64,000 nucleotides of DNA from Arthrobacter sp. Leaf234. Its GTDB lineage: Bacteria; Actinomycetota; Actinomycetes; Actinomycetales; Micrococcaceae. The stretch spans positions 850,797 through 914,796 of the forward strand of contig NZ_LMLU01000001.1 of assembly GCF_001422665.1 (NCBI RefSeq), in the 5' to 3' direction. Positions 52,521 to 61,390 of the stretch are shown piece by piece. Both the position numbers and the translations under genes were made by a program. Under the pieces are notes generated by a model. The model saw only the letters and a list, made by a program, of their open reading frames with translations, was not told the DNA's origin and searched no databases. Position 1 is the stretch's first letter. The number at the start of each line of letters is the position of its first letter.

Positions 52521-54010
52521 CACCACTCGGCGGGCCCCTCCCGCGCGCCGTGCAGGTCAGCGCGCGGGGGTGGGGCTGGCGTCATGCCGGGCGCAGGGCG
52601 TTCGCCGCCCGGCACCTCGACCTCGAGCTGACGCCCGGAGAGCGGGTGCTGCTGCTCGGTGCCTCCGGCGCGGGGAAGTCCACGGTGCTCCACGCGCTGG
52701 CCGGCGTGCTCGGCAGCAATGACGAGGGTGAGCAGGAGGGGGACCTCCTGCTCGACGGCGTCCCGCCCGCCGCGGCGCGGGGACGCGCGGGTCTGGTGCT
52801 GCAGGACCCGGAGTCCCAGGTGGTCCTCGCCCGCGTCGGCGACGAGGTGGCCTTCGCGGCCGAGAACCTCGCCATGCCGCGGGACGAGATCTGGCGACGC
52901 GTGCACCGGGCGCTCGACGACGTCGGCCTCGACCTCCCGCTCGACCACCCCACCACCGCTCTGTCCGGCGGGCAGAAGCAGCGCCTCGCACTCGCCTCCG
53001 TCCTCGCGATGGAGCCCGGACTGCTGCTGCTCGACGAACCCACGGCCAACCTCGACCCGGACGGCGTCCTCGAGGTCCGGGACGCCGTGATCCGGGTCCT
53101 CGATCGCACCCGGGCCACGCTCGTCGTCGTCGAGCACAGGGTCGCGGTGTGGGCCGATGTCGTCGACCGCCTGATCGTGCTGGATGCCGACGGCGGTGTC
53201 CTCGCCGACGGCGCACCCGGACAGGTCCTCGTGCAGGAGGCGACCCGCAGCCGTCTCGAACAGGCGGGTGTGTGGGTGCCCGGTCGACGGCCCGCCGTCG
53301 GCGGCGCCGTGCCGACGTCCGCCGGAGGGGAGGTGCTCCTCGCAGCCACCGGGCTCGACGTCGCGCGCACGAAGCGCGGTCCGGTCGCCGTCGCCGGGCT
53401 CGACCTCACCGTCCGTGCCGGCCAGGCCCTCGGCATCACGGGCCCCAACGGTGCCGGGAAGTCGACGGCGGCCCTGACCCTCGGCGGTCTGCTGCGCCCC
53501 CGGGCCGGCTCGGTCCGGGCCGTCCCGGCCCTCACGGGCACGGCCGGTGACGACCCCTTCCGGTGGCGGTCCACCGAGCTCGTCCAGCGCATCGGGACGG
53601 TGTTCCAGGAACCCGAGCACCAGTTCCTCACCGCGAGCGTGGGGGAGGAGCTCGCCGTCGGCCCGGCCAGGGTGGGCGGCGCGCAGGCTCCTGGACGCAT
53701 CGCTGAACTCGCCGAGCGCCTCCGCCTCACGCACCTCCTGCAGGCCAACCCCTTCACGCTCTCCGGTGGCGAGAAGCGCCGCCTGTCCGTGGCGACGATG
53801 CTCGCCACCGCGCCGCGGATCCTGATCCTCGACGAGCCGACCTTCGGACAGGACGCCCTGACCTGGGCCGAGCTCGTCACCCTGCTCCGCGAACTGGTCG
53901 ACGACGGTGTGGCCGTGCTCTCCGTCACCCACGACGCCGAGTTCATCGACGCACTGGGCGGAGCGACCCTGCACGTCTCCGGCGGTGCGGGGACCCTGGT
54001 GCACCGATGA
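52517..54010 (+). CDS. ykoD: ECF transporter duplicated ATPase (YkoD)
   Basis: This 497-residue protein holds two ABC ATPase domains in tandem. Domain 1 has Walker A GASGAGKST, LSGGQKQR and LLLLDEPTANLD. Domain 2 has Walker A GPNGAGKST, LSGGEKRR and ILILDEPTFGQD. Both are complete, so it would work as a single-chain ATPase pair. The domains are joined by an Ala/Gly-rich linker near residues 255-275. The GTG at 52517 overlaps the ykoE stop (GTGA). It energises the S component together with YkoC. Confidence 0.93.
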   Translation: MTPLGGPLPRAVQVSARGWGWRHAGRRAFAARHLDLELTPGERVLLLGASGAGKSTVLHALAGVLGSNDEGEQEGDLLLDGVPPAAARGRAGLVLQDPESQVVLARVGDEVAFAAENLAMPRDEIWRRVHRALDDVGLDLPLDHPTTALSGGQKQRLALASVLAMEPGLLLLDEPTANLDPDGVLEVRDAVIRVLDRTRATLVVVEHRVAVWADVVDRLIVLDADGGVLADGAPGQVLVQEATRSRLEQAGVWVPGRRPAVGGAVPTSAGGEVLLAATGLDVARTKRGPVAVAGLDLTVRAGQALGITGPNGAGKSTAALTLGGLLRPRAGSVRAVPALTGTAGDDPFRWRSTELVQRIGTVFQEPEHQFLTASVGEELAVGPARVGGAQAPGRIAELAERLRLTHLLQANPFTLSGGEKRRLSVATMLATAPRILILDEPTFGQDALTWAELVTLLRELVDDGVAVLSVTHDAEFIDALGGATLHVSGGAGTLVHR

Positions 54011-54804
54011 GCACCGACTACCTGACACCGGTCCTGACCGGGAAGACGCTCCTGCGGGCCAACCCGGTGTCCAAGCTGTTCGCTGCCACCGTCATCACGC
54101 TCGCCCTGATGGCGAGCATCGACTGGGTCAGCGCGGCTGTGGTCCTCACCTGCGAACTGGTGCTCATGCCCCTGCTCGGCATCAGCGTCCTGGCACTGGC
54201 ACGCCGGATCTGGCCGCTGCTGGTCGCCGCCCTGATCGGCGCCTACGGCACGGCACTGCTGGCCGACAAGACCGGTGGGGTGGTGCTCGACGTGGGGCCG
54301 TTCCTGTTCACCGAGGACTCCGTCGCGTCGGGGATCGCCGTCGGACTCCGCGGGCTCGCGCTCGCGCTGCCGGGGATCTTCGTCCTGCTCACCACCGACC
54401 CCACCGACCTCGCCGACGCCCTCGCGCAGAAGCTGCACCTGCCGCACCGCTTCGTGCTCGGCGGGCTCGCGTCGCTGCGGCTCGCGGGTCTGCTGGTGGA
54501 GCAGTGGGAGACGCTCGGGCTGGCCCGCCACGCGCGCGGTGTGGGATCGGGCGGGTCCGTCGGCGCGCGCACCCGCAACCTCCTCGGGCAGTCCTTCGGG
54601 CTGATCGTGCAGGCGATCCGGCGCGCCACCCGCCTCGCGACGGCCATGGAGGCCCGCGGCTTCGGTGGCGGGACACGCACCTGGGCCCGGGAGAGCTCGT
54701 TCTCGGCGCTCGACGCCGTCGTCGCGGCCGTCGGGCTCCTCATCGCGGCCGGTGCGGTCACCGCGGCCGTCCTCGCGGGGACCTGGAACTTCATCCTGTC
54801 CTGA
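54007..54804 (+). CDS. ykoC: ECF transporter T component (YkoC)
   Basis: This 265-residue membrane protein couples the ATPase to the S component. It has five or so helices and the T-component Arg motifs, seen here as LGLARHARGVG and TAMEARGFGGG (ARG motifs that contact the ATPase). It overlaps ykoD by four bases. With ykoE and ykoD it completes a thiamine-type ECF transporter under TPP riboswitch control. A strong bidirectional terminator follows at 54849-54880. Confidence 0.93.
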   Translation: MSTDYLTPVLTGKTLLRANPVSKLFAATVITLALMASIDWVSAAVVLTCELVLMPLLGISVLALARRIWPLLVAALIGAYGTALLADKTGGVVLDVGPFLFTEDSVASGIAVGLRGLALALPGIFVLLTTDPTDLADALAQKLHLPHRFVLGGLASLRLAGLLVEQWETLGLARHARGVGSGGSVGARTRNLLGQSFGLIVQAIRRATRLATAMEARGFGGGTRTWARESSFSALDAVVAAVGLLIAAGAVTAAVLAGTWNFILS

Positions 54805-54848
54805 CGCCGTCGGGAGGAACGCGCCGGGATGACGGCCGGGGCAGACGC

Positions 54849-54880
54849 CACAGGGGGCCCGCCGTGGCGGGCCCCCTGTG
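54849..54880. terminator. Bidirectional terminator between ykoC and the amino-acid ABC operon
   Basis: A perfect 15-bp GC-rich stem (54849-54863 with 54866-54880) leaves a two-base gap, effectively a 14-bp stem with a tetraloop. It separates convergent operons. Confidence 0.85.
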
Positions 54881-54907
54881 GGCGCATCGTCCGTGCCGGC
54901 GGTCCGG

Positions 54908-55641
<734 letters not shown>

Positions 55642-55645
<4 letters not shown>

Positions 55646-56403
55646 GCCCGTGCTCCTTCGCTCATGGTGGTGAGGTCCTCCAGCTCGGGCTTCTGCTTCC
55701 GCCCGACGCGCAGCCGGTGGTCGATGAAGTTCACCAGGTGCGTGAGCGGGATGGTCAGGCACAGGTACAGGACTCCGGCCGCGATGAGCGGCGACAGGTT
55801 GCCCGTGTTGCTCGCGGCATCGTTGCCCACCCGGAAGAGCTCCCGTTCACTGGCGACGAGGCCGATGAAGTAGATGAGCGAGGACTCCTTGATGAGCGCG
55901 ATGAACTGGTTCACCAGGGCGGGCAGCACGCGTCTGACGCCCTGGGGGATGACCACGAGCCGCATGGACGAGCCGTAGCTGAAGCCCAGCGCCCGGGTGG
56001 CCTCGAGCTGGCCCTTCTCCACGCTCTGGATGCCCGAGCGGAAGATCTCGCCGATGTACGCCGACGCGATCAGCGAGAGCGCGAGGATGCCCAGCGGATA
56101 GGGGCTCGTGCTGCCCGTGAGCTGCCGGAGGATCGGACCGAGTCCCAGGCCGATGAGCAGGATGATCACGACGGCGGGGAGGCCGCGGAAGATGTCCGTG
56201 TAGATGCGGGCGATCCACCGGAGCACGCGGTTGCGGGAGATCCCCATGATGGCGAGGAGCATGCCGACGATCGTGCCGATGACGCCCGAGGCCAGCGCGA
56301 GCAGGAGGGTGTTGGGCAGTCCGACGGTCAGGAGGTCCGGCAGGACGGCAGCCATCGCCTCCCAGTCGAAGAACGTCTTACCGAGTTGTTCGAAGGCATC
56401 CAT
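55642..56403 (-). CDS. Polar amino-acid ABC transporter permease
   Basis: This 253-residue membrane protein has five or so helices and the HisM/GlnP signature [24 protein letters not shown] plus [16 protein letters not shown]. The EAA-type loop is [48 protein letters not shown]. One permease gene is present, so the channel is probably a homodimer. It lies between the substrate-binding and ATPase genes. The last 20 residues are a charged tail. Confidence 0.92.
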
Positions 56404-56413
56404 GCAGGACCGG

Positions 56414-57328
56414 CTACTTCACGACCGCGGCTTTGCTGCCGGGCTTCCAGTCGGAGGGGAGCTCGCGGTCCGGGTACCACTCCTGGGTGAGCTCGGTCCA
56501 CGTGCCGTCGGCGATCACGGCGTCGAGGCCCGCGTTGAGCGCGTCGATCAGCGCCTTGTTGTCGCTGTTGACGGCGTACGCGGTGAAGTTCTCCGTGTTG
56601 ATGATGGTCTCGGCGATCGTCGTGCCGTCACCCTCCTTCACCTGGCCGGTGGCCTGCTGGGAGGGGGCGACCCAGGCGTCGACCTGACCGTTCTTCACGT
56701 TCGCGTAGACGGTGTTGTAGTCGGGGAAGCGGACCGGCTCGAGACCCAGGGTGTTGGAGACGTAGTCGTCCTGCACCGTACCCTGGACCACGCCGATGCG
56801 GGTGCTCTCCGAGAGGGAGTCGAAGCCCGTGACGGAGGAGCCGTCCTTCGTGACGACGGCCATGTAGCCGAAGTCGTAGCCGTTGGTGAAGCCGACGTTC
56901 TCGCGGCGGGCCGCCGTCGTCGAGATCGAGGAGGATCCGACGTCGAACTGCTTGTTCTGGACCTGCGCGAGGAGGGCGGAGAAGTCGGTGGACGCGAATT
57001 CGACCTCGAGGTCGAGCTTCTCGCCGATGGCACGCAACAGTTCGTTGTCGTAGCCGGTGAACACACCGTCCTCGAGGAAGATGTTCGGCGGTGCGTCCGA
57101 GAGCGTACCGACGCGCAGGGTGCCGTCGGTGATGAGGCCGAGCCCGGACGTGTCGATCTCGTCGATCGGCGTGGTGTCCTCGGTGGTGTACTGGTCGAGC
57201 GACTGCTGGTCGCTGCCGGCCAGCGCGTCGGTGCTCTCGGTGGGCTCGCTCGAGGAGCTGCCGCAGGAGACGGTGAGAGCGAGCAGGGGGACGGTGAGGG
57301 CCGCGAGGAGCTTGCGGGAGATTGTCAT
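56414..57328 (-). CDS. Polar amino-acid ABC transporter substrate-binding lipoprotein
   Basis: This 304-residue protein of the cluster-3 (GlnH/HisJ) family has a lipoprotein signal (MTISRKLLAALTVPLLALTVSCGSSSSEP). The mature part reads LRVGTLSDAPPNIFLEDGVFTGYDNELLRAIGEKLDLEVEFASTDFSALLAQVQNKQFDVGSSSIS, typical for amino-acid binding. It heads the three-gene operon and is preceded by a long leader with a SAM-IV-like riboswitch. The likely ligand is therefore methionine or a related sulfur compound rather than a generic polar amino acid (inference). ATG 57328 follows an AAGGA ribosome binding site and makes the signal peptide start correctly. Confidence 0.9.
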   Translation of the reverse strand: MTISRKLLAALTVPLLALTVSCGSSSSEPTESTDALAGSDQQSLDQYTTEDTTPIDEIDTSGLGLITDGTLRVGTLSDAPPNIFLEDGVFTGYDNELLRAIGEKLDLEVEFASTDFSALLAQVQNKQFDVGSSSISTTAARRENVGFTNGYDFGYMAVVTKDGSSVTGFDSLSESTRIGVVQGTVQDDYVSNTLGLEPVRFPDYNTVYANVKNGQVDAWVAPSQQATGQVKEGDGTTIAETIINTENFTAYAVNSDNKALIDALNAGLDAVIADGTWTELTQEWYPDRELPSDWKPGSKAAVVK

Positions 57329-57348
57329 GGGGGTCCTTCGTCGAAGAT

Positions 57349-57366
57349 GCGCCCGCTGGCGGGCGC
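57349..57366 (-). promoter_or_regulatory. Hairpin close to the ribosome binding site in the SAM-responsive leader
   Basis: GCGCCCGC (57349-57356) pairs with GCGGGCGC (57359-57366). It lies ten bases upstream of the AAGGA ribosome binding site (57334-57339) of the binding-protein gene and could be part of the expression platform. It does not directly cover the site. Confidence 0.4.
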
Positions 57367-57504
57367 GGAGGATGGAGTGTCGGGGACGCCGCGGGGCGGC
57401 AGGAGGAAGGGCTGCTTGCTGCTGGGTGACACGCTCGCTGTTCTGGGCTGTGCGCGCAGATGCGGAACGGGGGACCCGGGAATTTCCGGTGCTGGACCGC
57501 ACGA

Positions 57505-57622
57505 CGCCGTACTTGCCATCCGGGGGACTTATCCCGGCGGCCGAATCTTCACCTGGAGCACCCCACTACGGGAGAGGGTTGCTGTCCAGCCGGCCAGGGC
57601 CGTGGGCTGGAACTCTTGATTT
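57505..57622 (-). promoter_or_regulatory. SAM-IV-like riboswitch
   Basis: Read on the minus strand, the leader contains AATCAAGAGTTCCAGCC, then CGGCTGGACAGCAACCCTC, then GTAGTGGGGTGCTCC, then AGGTGAAGATT. These match the order and key bases of the SAM-IV class (GGUCAxGAGxxCCAGC, GCUGGCCGGCAACCCUCC, GGUGGGGUGCCCCGGGUGAxGACC). P1 is AATC paired with GATT. A downstream GCCGGGATAAGTCCC block may give the pseudoknot. SAM-IV riboswitches respond to S-adenosylmethionine, so this leader should switch the amino-acid ABC operon. The remaining 57329-57504 part of the leader has one hairpin near the ribosome binding site. Confidence 0.82.
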
Positions 57623-57678
57623 CAGGAAAACGCTAGGCCAGCAGGGAGGGCCGGGTCAAAACGCCGGCCGGTGAAAAG

Positions 57679-57721
57679 CCACGATCGACGTCGCATTCGG
57701 CCCTTTCGGGCCCGATTGTGG
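57679..57721 (-). terminator. Intrinsic terminator after pabC
   Basis: On the minus strand a composite hairpin (CCACAATCG with CGATCGTGG, one G-U pair, plus inner GGCCC/GGGCC) is followed directly by CTTTTC. It starts seven bases past the pabC stop and isolates the riboswitch-controlled operon. Confidence 0.75.
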
Positions 57722-57727
57722 CGAGGA

Positions 57728-58606
57728 TTACACGAATCGGTCGACGAGCTCGGCCAATTCGGCCGTCAGGGCCGTCGACGTCCGGAGGTCCTGGCCGTCG
57801 AGGGAGAGGACGGGCGCGAGGAGCCGGATGCTCGAGATGAGCCACACGGCGTCGGCCTCGAGCAGGTGGTGCGGCTCGAGCGGTCCGTAGCCCAGCTCCC
57901 AGCCCTGCTCCTTCGCCGCGGCGAAGAGCGCGCTCTGTGACGTGCCGGCCAGGATGCCGCTCTCGAGCTGCGGGGTGAGCAGGGTCTTCCGCCCGTCGCG
58001 GTCGTAGGCGAGCAGCACCGTGGACGTGGGGCCCTCGAGGACCTTGCCGTCGGAGGACGTGAAGATGACGTCGTCGGCACCGTGCGCCCTGGCATAGCGC
58101 ACGGCCGCCATGTTGACGGCATAGGAGAGCGTCTTGGCCCCCATGAGCAGCCAGGGCGCGCGCTGGGCGACGGTGCTGTCGTACCCGCGCTCGAGGAACA
58201 GCACCCGGAGCCCTGTCGCCCGCTGCGCCAGTGTCGACGCCGGGACGGGGGACACCTGCACCCAGGCGGTCGCGCTGCCCGCACCCTCGACGCCGCGCGT
58301 CGCGATCAGCTTCACGACGGCGTGCGTGCGGTCGGGCTCGGCCGCCGCGAACTCGCGGAGACCCGTGCGGATCGCGCGGCTCCAGGCGCCGGCCCCGGGC
58401 ACGGTCAGGTCCAGTGCGGCGGCCGACGCCGCCAACCGATCGAGATGGGCCTGTTCCTTGCGCGGTGTCCCGCCGACGGCCAGCATCGACTCGAAGATGC
58501 CGTCCCCCCGGGTGGCGCCGAGATCGGTGGCCATGAGCTGGGGACGGGAGGCGTCGGCCACGGTGCCGTCGTCGTGGGCCGGGTCGAGGAACACCAGAAC
58601 AGTCAT
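57728..58606 (-). CDS. pabC: Aminodeoxychorismate lyase (class IV aminotransferase fold)
   Basis: This 292-residue PLP enzyme should release 4-aminobenzoate and pyruvate from 4-amino-4-deoxychorismate for folate synthesis. The PLP-binding Lys lies in LLMGAKTLSYAVNM. Family features are TRGDGIFESMLAVGG near the start, VIFTSSDGKVLEGPTSTVLL, and TPQLESGILAGTSQSALF. A branched-chain aminotransferase-like or D-amino-acid transaminase function is possible since the fold is shared, but the nearby pabB fusion (61391-63472) supports the folate role. ATG 58606 is chosen; a -10-like TACGCT lies eight bases upstream. Confidence 0.87.
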   Translation of the reverse strand: MTVLVFLDPAHDDGTVADASRPQLMATDLGATRGDGIFESMLAVGGTPRKEQAHLDRLAASAAALDLTVPGAGAWSRAIRTGLREFAAAEPDRTHAVVKLIATRGVEGAGSATAWVQVSPVPASTLAQRATGLRVLFLERGYDSTVAQRAPWLLMGAKTLSYAVNMAAVRYARAHGADDVIFTSSDGKVLEGPTSTVLLAYDRDGRKTLLTPQLESGILAGTSQSALFAAAKEQGWELGYGPLEPHHLLEADAVWLISSIRLLAPVLSLDGQDLRTSTALTAELAELVDRFV

Positions 58607-58644
58607 GCCTGACAGCGTAGGCGACGAGGGCGTCCGGCCGGCCG

Positions 58645-59250
58645 TCAGGACGAGCGCCGACCCATCCTGAACAGGAGGCCGTCCCGCACCATCGGCCACT
58701 CGTGGGCGAGGATCGAGTAGACGACGGTGTCGCGCAGCTCGCCGTTCCGCGCACGGGTGTGGCTCCTGAGGACGCCGTCCTGCTTCGCGCCGAGGCGGGT
58801 GATGGCCTCACGGGACTGGCGGTTCAGCCAGTGGGTGCGGAACTCGACGGCGGGACACCCGAACACCTCGAAGGCGTGGCGCAGCAGGAGGTACTTGGAC
58901 TCGGTGTTGGTGCCCGTGCGGTGCGCCGAGGCGGCGTTCCAGGTGGAGCCGATCTCGACGCGGGGCGTGTCCCGATCGATGTTCATGTAGGTGGTCATCC
59001 CGATGATCCGGCCCGGCCCGTCCGTTTCGACGGTCCGCGCGGTGAACGGGATCATGGATCCGGAGTCTTGCAGGGTGAGGCGTCGCTCGATCTCCTGCCT
59101 CATGTCCTCGGGTTCGGGGACCGAGGTGTACCACAGCTCCCAGAGGCGTCCGTCCCGGGCGGCGTCGACCAGTCCGTCATGGTGGTCCGGAGCGAGGGGT
59201 TCGAGGATGACCCCGTTGCCGCGGAGGACGGTCGGCTGGAGGGCGTTCAT
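58645..59250 (-). CDS. GNAT-family N-acetyltransferase (RimJ-like)
   Basis: This 201-residue enzyme has the acetyl-CoA fold. Early residues VLRGNGVILEPLAPDHHDGLVDAARDG are typical of the RimJ/L group. The acetyl-CoA region contains RTGTNTESKYLLLRHAFEVFG, and the C-terminal strand NRQSREAITRLGAKQDGVLRSHTRARNGELRDTVVYSIL is diagnostic. It likely acetylates the N-terminus of a ribosomal protein or a small amine. It has a leaderless promoter and precedes pabC on the same strand by 38 bases, so pabC may also be read from it. Confidence 0.9.
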   Translation of the reverse strand: MNALQPTVLRGNGVILEPLAPDHHDGLVDAARDGRLWELWYTSVPEPEDMRQEIERRLTLQDSGSMIPFTARTVETDGPGRIIGMTTYMNIDRDTPRVEIGSTWNAASAHRTGTNTESKYLLLRHAFEVFGCPAVEFRTHWLNRQSREAITRLGAKQDGVLRSHTRARNGELRDTVVYSILAHEWPMVRDGLLFRMGRRSS

Positions 59251-59256
59251 GCATCG

Positions 59257-59262
59257 ACCCTA
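59257..59262 (-). promoter_or_regulatory. Leaderless -10 element (TAGGGT on minus strand)
   Basis: TAGGGT ends seven bases before the GNAT start codon at 59250. Confidence 0.5.
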
Positions 59263-59308
59263 GTCCCTGGCCGGCGGCACGGACCGGCGCCGGCCCGATC
59301 CGCAGCGG

Positions 59309-59542
59309 TCAGTGGGACCCGGGCTGCAGTGCGTCGACGGCGTCCAGGACCGCGAGCGAGGGGAGGTCCGCCATGGCGGCGACGACAGCCAGGGGCTCCC
59401 CGCTGCTGACGGCCGACGCCGCGGCCACCTGCAGCTCCGTCAGGGACAGGGCACCGGTGTCGGGGTGCAGGCCCTCGATGGTGGTGTGGGAGCGGCTGGA
59501 GCGTGCCGCAGCGACGACCCGTTCAAGGTGGCCCGAACTCAT
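59309..59542 (-). CDS. Small hypothetical protein
   Basis: This 77-residue frame starts at an ATG with GAGGGAG eight bases upstream. The sequence MSSGHLERVVAAARSSRSHT is followed by TIEGLHPDTGALSLTELQVAAASAVSSGEPLAVVAAMADLPSLAVLDAVDALQPG. It is mildly acidic, helix-rich and has no cysteines, membrane segment or known motif. Codon use fits the organism (GC-rich third positions), which favours a real gene. It is downstream of the EAL gene on the same strand, 297 bases away, and upstream of the GNAT gene. I do not recognise the family. The gap to the EAL gene (59543-59839) shows nothing I can name. Confidence 0.45.
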   Translation of the reverse strand: MSSGHLERVVAAARSSRSHTTIEGLHPDTGALSLTELQVAAASAVSSGEPLAVVAAMADLPSLAVLDAVDALQPGSH

Positions 59543-59839
59543 GATGTCTCCCTCGCGTCGTTGCCTTTCAGTCTCACCCTCGGCCATGAAGCTGGGAAGT
59601 TGCGCACCGCGGGCTGGAAGCGCTTGCGATCGGCGCCTCGATCAGGGCGCCTGTGCCGGAGGGTCGTCGAGATCGCCCCCTGGAAGCCTTCTTGACTCCC
59701 GGAGGGCGGAACCCCACGTCCGCGCACGCGCTTCGATGTAGTCAACGTCAGGACGCGGACAGGTCCAGGTCTTCGGTTGCGTCCTTCCACTCTGGCCGGG
59801 CAACCCGGTGCTCCTGCTCGCGTGCAGGTCTTTTTCCCC

Positions 59840-61020
59840 TCAAGGAGCCTCGCTGGGGACGGCGCATCCCCCGCTCGTCGACCCGTCGGCGACGGCCGGC
59901 TCGTCCGTGAGCGCGGTGATGAGCCGTTCCAGCCGGACGAGTCCCGCGAAGCGACCGGCGTCGTCGGTGGCCATGGCCGGGCCGAAGCGCGACGGCTCGT
60001 CGCGGGTGATACAGCGGGCGAGGGCCTCGCGGATGGGTGTGTGGATGTTCACGCACATCCCCGGCGGCACCGCCCCGGCCACGGTGTCCTCCCGGGTGAG
60101 GACGGACACCGGGCGTCCGGCGGCAAGGAGGACCACCTCCGTGAGCAGGGGCTGGGTGGCGAAGGCCGCCCCGCTTCCGTGAGGTCCCGCACCGTGAGGG
60201 CGGTCTCGGTGATCGCCCGGATGGCGGGAGCGCGGCCGGTGCCGGAGCGTGTCGCGAGGTGCCGCGCCATGCCCTCGTCGAGACCGACCCAGGGCAGGGC
60301 AGGGCGGCCGAGCAGATAGCCCTGCATGAGCGGGACGCCGAGGGACGCCAGCACGTCTAGTTCCTCCACCTGCTCCACGCCCTCGGCGATGATCCAGGCG
60401 TCGATCCTGTCGGCGAAGGATCCCAGCATGTCGACGAGGGCACGGCGCGCCTCGTCGTGGTGGATGTTGCTGATGAAGTCCCGGTCGATCTTGATGAAGG
60501 AGGGGCGGAGGGCGAGGAGGTGCTGCAGCCCCGCGTACCCGGAGCCGGCGTCGTCCACCGCGATCAGTGCGCCGCGTTCCTTCAGGAGGTCGAGGTCCGG
60601 CTCCAGTGCGGCGTAGGACTCGATGGCGGAGTGTTCCGTGAGCTCGACGATCAGCCCGGCGAGGTTCCCGCTCTCCTCCCAGACGGAGCGGATCGCAGGC
60701 GAGGAGAGGAGGTCCGGCGAGACATTGACCGTGAGGAAGGTGTTCCGGGGGAGTCCGGACCGGTGCGCGAGGGCGACCCGCAGTGCTGCTGCTTCGAGAT
60801 CTGCGGCGCGTCCGAGTTCGCGGGCCTTGGTGAACCACGCCGCGGGGTTCTTCTCGCCGTACCCGGGGAAGCGCAGCAGTGCCTCGAAGCCGGCGATCGT
60901 GGCGCGCGTCGTGTCCACGATCGGCTGGTACATCGACACGATGCCCTCACCCCGGCATGCCGACTCGAGGTCCCTGCTCCACTGGTCCTCCAGCAGGAGG
61001 ACCGTCCCGATGTCATGCAT
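59840..61020 (-). pseudogene. EAL-domain protein with a frameshift
   Basis: The N-terminal frame (61020 down to about 60170) encodes a c-di-GMP phosphodiesterase-type EAL domain: FEALLRF (E46), LTVNVSPDLL, IVELTEHS, VDDAGSGYAGL, FIKIDRDFI and IIAEGVEQVEEL. At a C4 run on the plus strand (60169-60172, G4 on the coding strand) the frame slips by one base. The protein-like sequence continues in another frame (GAAFATQPLLTEVVLLAAGRPVSVLTRED, then VPPGMCVN and the end GCAVPSEAP) to a stop at 59840-59842. Adding one G to the run would restore about 393 residues. It is either a real frameshift or a homopolymer sequencing error. The catalytic residues lie before the shift. Confidence 0.85.
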
Positions 61021-61058
61021 GGGCCACCACCGCCCCGGAGCTGTCGACGTGCCCGGGA

Positions 61059-61232
61059 TCAGGCGGTCGTCGTCCGCGCACGCACGGCGGCGACGACGGC
61101 GGGCGGCAGGTCCGTGAGCCCGTGGACCGCCGCAGCGTGGTCGCGGACGCCGGCCAGCAGCTCGTCCTCGGACTCGACCGTCCAGCGGGCGTCGCAGCCC
61201 GGAACCACGTCACCACACGCGAACGACTTCAT
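61059..61232 (-). CDS. DUF1059-family small protein
   Basis: This 57-residue protein begins MKSFACGDVVPGCDARWTVE and continues SEDELLAGVRDHAAAVHGL, the pattern of DUF1059. Two cysteines (C6 and C13) and the conserved His residues make metal binding possible, but no function is established. The ATG at 61232 is the family start; an ATG at 61259 would add nine residues. It is 38 bases upstream of the EAL gene on the same strand and could share its transcript. Confidence 0.85.
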   Translation of the reverse strand: MKSFACGDVVPGCDARWTVESEDELLAGVRDHAAAVHGLTDLPPAVVAAVRARTTTA

Positions 61233-61390
61233 TTCGGAAGAATCCCCCATCTGCGCCACGGCCCGTCCCAGGGTGACTCGCCCCGGAGCTGCGTCGCCGG
61301 TATCGGCGATCGGCCTAGAAGATCATCGTAGGGATACGGGTCACGGGGCACCAGACCTTTCTTCCCGTGCCCTGTCGACGTCGGCCGGGC

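Noticed and set aside
52394-54531. Long minus-strand frames opposite ykoD/ykoC
   Set aside because: Shadows with repeated Gly/Arg/Glu and no domains; the plus-strand genes are complete and overlapping.
54849-54880. Palindrome as an operator
   Set aside because: It lies between two convergent stop codons and is better explained as a bidirectional terminator.
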